This document shows positions 57,565 through 64,000 of a stretch of DNA of 64,000 nt, one piece after another. Numbering within the stretch: the first letter of the stretch is position 1; the number at the start of each line of letters is the position of its first letter. The notes below the pieces were generated by a model. The model had not been told where the DNA came from and made no database searches. It saw nothing but the letters and a program-made list of their open reading frames with translations. The DNA comes from Dactylorhiza incarnata (Eukaryota > Streptophyta > Magnoliopsida > Asparagales > Orchidaceae), in the NCBI GenBank assembly GCA_033032865.1, contig JAWHQI010000737.1, positions 1 through 64,000 on the forward strand. Direction: 5' to 3'. Position numbers and translations under genes: made by a program.

Positions 57565-59757
57565 TGTAACACCCCAAAGATCGTGATTCAGCGAGGTAGG
57601 CGAAATGGTAGTGTTGCGCTCGGGATAGGCTCAAGATTCCAGATCAGGTCAATGCGCACGACCATTGTCCTCTTCGCGCACGACCAGTGATCGTGCGCCA
57701 ACGATCGTGCGCAACCCGCAAAGAATCGGAGTTCTGTCTCGGCTTATGCGCACGACCATTGTCCTCTTCGCGCACGACCAGTGATCGTGCGCCAGCGATC
57801 GTGTGTTAATTCAGAAGAGAATCGAGTTCTGTCTCGGACAGTGCGCACGACCATTTCCCTCTTCGCGCACGACCAGTGATCGTGCGCCAGCGATCGTGCG
57901 CCCTGTTTATTCTGTTCCGCGATTTTGAGCGGAGAAGAAGATCGGACCGTCCAAATCTTTTGGGATTTGATCCAACGGCTAGGTTTAGTTGCGGGAGACC
58001 TTTAAGGCTGATGAGAGGGGGTTAAACCTCATATTCTCTAAGCCATTCTCTCTCCAAACCCTAGAGAAAGGAGAAGGAGCCAAGGAAGAAGAAGGGAGAT
58101 TCCGCCATTGACGGAGCTCCGGAGCTCCGTTTCGCGAACCGTTTCCAGATCTGGAGAGTGCAGCCCGGTGCGGTCATTTCCCTCCGTCTAGAATCTCGGA
58201 TCCATGGCGAAAAAGAACGCTCCTAGGGTAACGATTTCTTCTCCCGTTGTTTGGACTTGTCTTTTGTCCCCTCCTTCATTTCTCTATGCTTGCATGAGGA
58301 ATCCCTTTCACCAAATGGGTGAAGTGTAGGATTTCCTCAAGTTCTTCGGAACTCCGGGTCGATTGTGTCCGTCCCCGGCATATTGCATGTAGAAAATCCG
58401 GTAGTCGTGCGGATTTAGGCATTGTGTGTGAAGCCTATTCGTGGCCGTGAGCCCGAATCGGTGATGCTTGTTTTGCGACGTTGCATTTAGGTTAAGCCTA
58501 GAATGCGTGCCGGAGAATGACTCTGTGATATATGCGATAGTATTGCGGGATTTAAGCGTAGGCATCTTGTGAAGATCCTAACGGAAGCCCCATGCTTTGC
58601 GAGTGGTTGAATGCAAACCTTCACCACTAGAATTGTTGAGGGGTGGTCTTGTACCTCCTTTTTGGTTACGTATAAAGCCCTAACGATCCCTCATGCCCTC
58701 CGGCCGAAAGGTGGAGTCGGGTCTTGAGTCGTTACAAAGTAAACTTTTAAGGCTTGGGTGTTGTAACTTATGTTTTGTGTAGCACTAGCGAGTGCTAAAC
58801 TCTTACGGGCCGAGGTGATGTCATACCCGCATCGTGTGTTCAATCGATGACAAGAGCACGGGAATTGGCTGAACTGAACCCGTTTCCAGGCGTGGCGGTA
58901 GGGGGATTTATCTCTTGTAAACCCGAACGACCTTGGGAGAGGTTGGGAAGGGCGTCTTGCCTAGACCGACCAAAAGCTCTTTTCTATCTAGAGTTTCTGG
59001 ACTCATGATGGTTTTGGTGCTCGAGAAGAAGTACCTTTGGTGCATGCCTTGTGAGCATGGAGCGTGCGGTTGTGTGTACCCACGTTTGTGATGAATTGAT
59101 GTTGTTAGCCTCATGCGGTTGTTTAGGCGGTTGTGGGAACCTTCGGGTGAACCCAACCAACATCATGTGCATACCTAGGTTCCTTTCTTTTGATGCTCAA
59201 CCTAGAAGATTGATTGTGCTTGAAACCTCACCTTGTGTAGTTGCACTTTCTTTATATTAGTACTTGTGCTAGTATGGCTTGCTTGCAGGGTAGAATCTCC
59301 GCCACCCCGGGAAAGGGGTGGGGTCGTTATAATTTGGTCAGCTTTGCTGACCGTTACCTTATTTGCCACCGCTTGGTGGAATGTTCTTATGCAGGTGCCG
59401 GTGAGCCTAGCGGAAAATAGCGGGCGGTGGCCCTTATGCTGAGTTGGCCCTCGAAGGCCAGCCTCTTTTCTGTTTCCCTTGTATTGCCGGCCTGCGTGCC
59501 GATGTATGTTTGGAGTTTTATCACATTTGGTAAATGTAAGGCCTTAAGGCCGTAACTCTATATTTTGGTTTCATTCCTATGATAGTGGACAGTTCTAATT
59601 GAAATGGTTTAATTAATGCTTCCGCTTACGTTTTGTACTCTCGTTTAGTTGTTACTTTTCTGTTTATCACCTTTTAACTCCTAGCTAGTGTGGTTTGTAT
59701 GGCGTGGGGTCCCGGCCGGACCTGCTGTTATACTCTTCGTACTGGCAGGGTGTTACA
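57565..59757 (+). repeat. 3' LTR (2193 bp)
   Basis: Same length as the 5' LTR and almost identical, offset by 6641 bp. Near-identity of two LTRs that are synthesised as copies of one another implies a young insertion. Confidence 0.96.
57653..57901 (+). repeat. Three 95-bp tandem repeats with hairpins, 3' LTR
   Basis: Same repeat set as in the 5' LTR, in the corresponding position. Confidence 0.85.
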
Positions 59758-59762
59758 GTCCA
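59758..59762. repeat. Target site duplication GTCCA, right
   Basis: Second copy of GTCCA immediately after the 3' LTR, followed by CTCATGATCC of the interrupted spacer. Confidence 0.95.
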
Positions 59763-60044
59763 CTCATGATCCTCATGTCCCGTGTCCGTTCCGTTGATGC
59801 CAAAAATGCCACCAATTCCACGCCGCGCGAACTGAAGTGTGGGGGTGTTGCAGAGCGTACGGTTACTTCAGGTCACGAATGAACAAGCGGGAAAGGTGGT
59901 AACCGGTACGCCTAGGGATCCTTGCACCCATGAAGCGCCGATGGATTAGCTCCCTCCCACGGCGCATCGAGATCCGCGATCAGAGGGAGTGCGCTTTCAT
60001 CGGAGGTAAAAAAGGGGTGTTTCTCCACCCGAGCGGCAAAAGAT

Positions 60045-60162
60045 GGGTGCAACACGAGGACTTCCCAGGAGGTCACCCATCCCAGTACTACTCTCGCCCA
60101 AGCACGCTTAACTGCGGAGTTCTGATGGGATCCGGTGCTCTAGTGCTGGTATGGTCGCACAC
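60045..60162 (-). rRNA. 5S rRNA: 5S rRNA gene, type A, unit 37 (right of the insertion)
   Basis: Consensus-identical. It lies 288 bp beyond the 3' LTR with its terminators and promoter intact. Read-through transcription from the 3' LTR would cross it antisense. Confidence 0.96.
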
Positions 60163-60587
60163 GTTAGAATTCTCCGACACTTTCTCTTTATGCCACTCGC
60201 CCCGAGGTGCGCTCTTCCAGCATGCGGGCTCCGTTTCAAATCAGATTAAGCAATTTTCGACGAAAATTTGGTCGACGGGCAACGGCCTGCTCGCCACGCC
60301 GCACGGCTCTCCGCGGGGACCCCAGAGTGGGGATGCGGCTTTGATTTCGGGCGTGAGCGCGAAGTTATGTCTGCTTATGAGGCTTAGGACGCAGCGGCGC
60401 GTCTGACGCAGCCGCGCAAGCGGCGCCCGGTGATACGCGGCCGTAGGAGGTGCCTCGGCATCAGCCTGGCGCCTCGGGATCAGCGCGGCGCCTCAGGATC
60501 AGTGCGGCGCCTCGGGATCAGCGGCCGGAGAGAGTGCGCGCTCGCCGCGGGTAAAAAGTGGAGTTTCTGCACCGGGAGGCAAAAGAT

Positions 60588-60705
60588 GGGTGCAACACGA
60601 GGACTTCCCAGGAAGTCACCCATCCCAGTACTACTCTCGCCCAAGCACGCTTAACTGCGGAGTTCTGATGGGATCCGGTGCTCTAGTGCTGGTATGGTCG
60701 CACAC
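60588..60705 (-). rRNA. 5S rRNA: 5S rRNA gene, type B, unit 37 (block copy 3)
   Basis: Full length with the shared position-92 C-box change (base 60614). Confidence 0.95.
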
Positions 60706-61494
60706 GTTTGGATGAGTGCACGATATGACCTTATGGAGCTCGCGAGAAGGGTTGGAGAAATCCTATGCATCAGGTCACAACATATGTTTAGCGTGGCCAT
60801 CAGATGGCTTATCTACTTTACTCGCCGCACTCTCAGTCAGGTAATCAGCTTGTCCTGAGAGGCCGTAACCTCGGCTAGCACGGGGTCGAAGCCGTCGTTA
60901 CTCATAGGCTTTTCTGGACAATTGGAAGGGTTTTTAGAATTCTTCGGTGACATATCCATAAGGACGAAATTGCCGAAAGAGAAAAACCGCGATAACCTTT
61001 AAACGGAGTTGAATCTGGCCGATTTGAGAGCGCGGTATGATGTCGAACAGGTTCCCACTGTTCGCCAATGGATGGGCATCGCCGAGACCTTCCCGAAAAC
61101 ATATTGTGGGCGAAAATCAGACGATCGGATCAAAAGTTATGGCCATTTGAAGTTTGCGTGCGTTTTTGAACTAAACCACGCATCTTCATTGCCACTTTCC
61201 GTTCATCGTCCACTCATGATCCTCATGTCCCGTGTTCGTTCCGTTGATGCCAAAAATGCCACCAATTCCACGCCGCGCGAACTGAAGTGTGGGGGTGTTG
61301 CAGAGCGGACGGTTACTTCGGGTCACGAATGAACAAGCGGGAAAGGTGGTAACCGGTGCGCCTAGGGATCCTTGCACCCATGAAGCGCCGATGGATTAGC
61401 TCCCTCCCACGGCGCATCGGGATCCGCGATCAGAGGGAGCGCGCTTTCATCGGAGGTAAAAAAGGGGTGTTTCTCCACCCGAGCGGCAAAAGAT

Positions 61495-61612
61495 GGGTGC
61501 AACACGAGGACTTCCCAGGAGGTCACCCATCCCAGTACTACTCTCGCCCAAGCACGCTTAACTGCGGAGTTCTGATGGGATCCGGTGCTCTAGTGCTGGT
61601 ATGGTCGCACAC
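61495..61612 (-). rRNA. 5S rRNA: 5S rRNA gene, type A, unit 38
   Basis: Consensus-identical; its right flank carries the AGATAAAGCAA spacer variant also seen at 48466. Confidence 0.96.
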
Positions 61613-62037
61613 GTTAGAATTCTCCGACACTTTCTCTTTATGCCACTCGCCCCGAGGTGCGCTCTTCCAGCATGCGGGCTCCGTTTCAAATCAGATAAAG
61701 CAATTTTCGACGAAAATTTGGTCGACGGGCAAAGACCTGCTCGCCACGCCGCCCGGCTCTCCGCGGGGACCCCAGAGTGGGGATGCGGCTTTGATTTCGG
61801 GCGTGAGCGCGAAGTTATGTCTGCTTATGAGGCTTAGGACGCAGCGGCGCGTCTGACGCAGCCGCGCAAGCGGCGCCCGGTGATACGCGGCCGTAGGAGG
61901 TGCCTCGGCATCAGCCTGGCACCTCGGGATCAGCGCGGCGCCTCGGGATCAGTGCGGCGCCTCGGGATCAACGGCCGGAGAGAGTGCGCGCTCGCCGCCG
62001 GTAAAAAGTGGAGTTTCTGCACCGGGCGGCAAAAGTT

Positions 62038-62155
62038 GGGTGCAACACGAGGACTTCCCAGGAGGTCACCCATCCCAGTACTACTCTCGCCCAAGCACGC
62101 TTAACTGCGGAGTTCTGATGGGATCCGGTGCTCTAGTGCTGGTATGGTCGCACAC
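62038..62155 (-). rRNA. 5S rRNA: 5S rRNA gene, type B, unit 38
   Basis: Consensus-identical; equivalent to 44423 and 48811. One extra A at about 62433 in its long spacer lengthens this unit by one base. Confidence 0.96.
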
Positions 62156-62945
62156 GTTTGGATGAGTGCACGATATGACCTTATGGAGCTCGCGAGAAGG
62201 GTTGGAGAAATCCTATGCATCAGGTCACAACATATGTTTAGCGTGGCCATCAGATGGCTTATCTTCTTTACTCGCCGCACTCTCAGTCAGGTAATCAGCT
62301 TGTCCTGAGAGGCCGTAACCTCGGCTAGCACGGGGTCGAAGCCGTCGTTTCTCATAGGCTTTTCTGGACAATTGGAAGGGTTTTTAGAATTCTTCGGTGA
62401 CATATCCATAAGGACGAAATTGCCGAAAGAGAAAAAACCGCGATAACCTTTAAACGGAGTTGAATCTGGCCGATTTGAGAGCGCGGTATGATGTCGAACG
62501 GGTTCCCACTGTTCGCCAATGGATGGGCATCGCCGAGACCTTCCCGAAAACATATTGTGGGCGAAAATCAGACGATCGGATCAAAAGTTTTGGCCATTTG
62601 AAGTTTGCGTGCGTTTTTGAACTAAACCACGCATCTTCATTGCCACTTTCCGTTCATCGTCCACTCATGATCCTCATGTCCCGTGTTCGTTCCGTTGATG
62701 CCAAAAATGCCACCAATTCCACGCCGCGCGAACTGAAGTGTTGGGGTGTTGCAGAGCGGACGGTTACTTCGGGTCACGAATGAACAAGCGGGAAAGGTGG
62801 TAACCGGTGCGCCTAGGGATCCTTGCACCCATGAACCGCCGATGGATTAGCTCCCTCCCACGGCGCATCGGGATCCGCGATCAGAGGGAGCGCGCTTTCA
62901 TCGGAGGTAAAAAAGGGGTGTTTCTCCACCCGAGCGGTAAAAGAT

Positions 62946-63063
62946 GGGTGCAACACGAGGACTTCCCAGGAGGTCACCCATCCCAGTACTACTCTCGCCC
63001 AAGCACGCTTAACTGCGGAGTTCTGATGGGATCCGGTGCTCTAGTGCTGGTATGGTCGCACAC
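62946..63063 (-). rRNA. 5S rRNA: 5S rRNA gene, type A, unit 39
   Basis: Consensus-identical; last A gene in the window. Confidence 0.96.
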
Positions 63064-63526
63064 GTTAGAATTCTCCGACACTTTCTCTTTATGCCACTCG
63101 CCCCGAGGTGCGCTCTTCCAGCATGCGGGCTCCGTTTCAAATCAGATTAAGCAATTTTCGACGAAAATTTGGTCGACGGGCAACGGCCTGCTCGCCACGC
63201 CGCCCGGCTCTCCGCGGGGACCCCAGAGTGGGGATGCGGCTTTGATTTCGGGCGTGAGCGCGAAGTTATGTCTGCTTATGAGGCTTAGGATGCAGCGGCG
63301 CGTCTGACGCAGCCGCGCAAGCGGCGCCCGGTGATACGCGGCCGTAGGAGGTGCCTCGGCATCAGCGTGACGCCTCGGGATCAGCGCGGCGCCTCGGCAT
63401 CAGTGCGGCGCCTCGGGATCAGCGCGGCGCCTCAGGATCAGTGCGACGCCTCGGGATCAGCGGCCGGAGAGAGTGCGCGCTCACCGCCGGTAAAAAGTGA
63501 AGTTTCTGCACCGGGCGGCAAAAGTT

Positions 63527-63644
63527 GGGTGCAACACGAGGACTTCCCAGGAGGTCACCCATCCCAGTACTACTGTCGCCCAAGCACGCTTAGCTGCGGA
63601 GTTCTGATGGGATCCGGTGCTCTAGTGCTGGTATGGTCGCACAC
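63527..63644 (-). rRNA. 5S rRNA: 5S rRNA gene, type B, unit 39
   Basis: Full length with changes at RNA positions 70 and 52 (bases 63575 and 63593), as at 45911 and 50299. Six subrepeats downstream. Its long spacer runs off the window end. Confidence 0.95.
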
Positions 63645-64000
63645 GTTTGGATGAGTGCACGATATGACCTTATGGAGCTCGCGAGAAGGGTTGGAGAAAT
63701 CCTATGCATCAGGTCACAACATATGTTTAGCGTGGCCATCAGATGGCTTATCTTCTTTACTCGCCGCACTCTCAGTCAGGTAATCAGCTTGTCCTGAGAG
63801 GCCGTAACCTCGGCTAGCACGGGGTCAAAGCCGTCGTTTCTCATAGGCTTTTCTGGACAATTGGAATGGTTTTTAGAATTCTTCGGTGTCATATCCATAA
63901 GGACGAAATTGCCGAAAGAGAAAAACCGCGATAACCTTTAAACGGAGTTGAATCTGGCCGATTTGAGAGCGCGGTATGATGTCGAACGGGTTCCCACTAT

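Larger units (their letters stand above)
50924..59757 (+). mobile_element. Ty3/gypsy LTR retrotransposon, chromovirus-like, non-autonomous copy
   Basis: An 8834-bp element inserted in the long spacer of a 5S unit. In order it has: a 5' LTR of 2193 bp, a primer binding site, a leader, gag, a decayed protease region, reverse transcriptase, RNase H, integrase, a chromodomain-like tail, a polypurine tract and a 3' LTR of 2193 bp. Domain order RT-RH-INT identifies Ty3/gypsy, and the integrase C-terminal end resembles the plant chromovirus (Tekay/Del-like) chromodomain. It is flanked by GTCCA on both sides. Pol is broken by a large deletion and a frameshift, so the copy should not make its own protease or a complete polymerase. 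It lies antisense to the 5S genes. Confidence 0.95.
42815..64000. repeat. Three copies of a 4388-bp, three-unit block
   Basis: B genes at 42973/44423/45911, 47361/48811/50299 and 60588/62038/63527 form three series with period 4388 bp, after subtracting the 8839-bp insertion between the second and third. Each series carries the same marks in order: RNA-92 change, consensus, RNA-70 plus RNA-52 changes with six subrepeats. The retrotransposon sits only in the middle copy. Confidence 0.88.
59758..64000 (-). repeat. 5S rDNA tandem array, right part
   Basis: The array resumes directly after the 3' LTR with the long-spacer sequence that was split by the insertion. If the 8839 bp of element plus duplicated target are removed, the split unit measures 1488 bp, the length of the homologous units at 45191 and 49579. 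The window ends within a long spacer, so the array continues to the right. Confidence 0.97.

Noticed and set aside
1..64000. Centromeric or other anonymous satellite
   Set aside because: Every unit carries complete 5S genes with internal promoters and terminators, which defines the array as rDNA.

Overview
This window is part of a nuclear 5S ribosomal DNA array of a land plant, interrupted by one recently inserted LTR retrotransposon. The plant assignment rests on the 118-bp 5S gene (plant-type A box, intermediate element and C box), on the pol III signals around it (TATA-like motif near -30, C at -1, T-run terminators) and on a Ty3/gypsy chromovirus-like element with an initiator-tRNA-Met-type primer site. 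I cannot name the species. There is no bacterial gene, operon or CRISPR array. Both window ends lie inside the array, so its true borders are not seen.

Array (1-50923 and 59758-64000). The unit is a dimer of about 1450 bp. It holds two 5S genes, here called type A and type B, both transcribed leftwards (minus strand). The coding sequences share one consensus, but the sequences upstream of the two genes are unrelated. In + strand order the unit is: A gene, spacer of about 425 bp, B gene, spacer of about 790 bp, next A gene. I count 77 5S loci: 39 A-side and 38 B-side. Seventy-five are full length, all exactly 118 bp with no indels, and two are truncated (15311 and 38297). Thirty-one of the 75 match the consensus exactly. 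Unit length varies mainly because a 19-bp GC-rich subrepeat downstream of each B gene occurs 3 to 6 times. Larger repeats are visible: an alternating pattern of about 2.9 kb (about 7-15 kb), a 6.7-kb duplication (about 15.3-28.2 kb) and three copies of a 4388-bp three-unit block (about 42.8 kb to the end).

Retrotransposon (50924-59757, + strand, so antisense to the 5S genes). It has two 2193-bp LTRs that differ at one site by eye, TG...CA ends, a 5-bp target duplication GTCCA, a primer binding site, a polypurine tract, gag with a CCHC knuckle, and a pol with reverse transcriptase, RNase H, integrase and a chromodomain-like tail. The protease and the N-terminal part of reverse transcriptase are missing or decayed, and integrase is frameshifted, so this copy should be non-autonomous although its insertion is young. 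Its gag frame has no ATG at its start. The best candidate start is an ATG inside the 5' LTR, joined in frame to gag by removal of a predicted 1752-bp intron spanning the LTR end, the primer site and the leader.

How it fits together: 5S RNA is made by RNA polymerase III from the internal promoter of each gene plus the short upstream motif. The spacers hold no convincing protein gene. The array evolves by unequal exchange and deletion, and the retrotransposon is a passenger in the long spacer of one unit.
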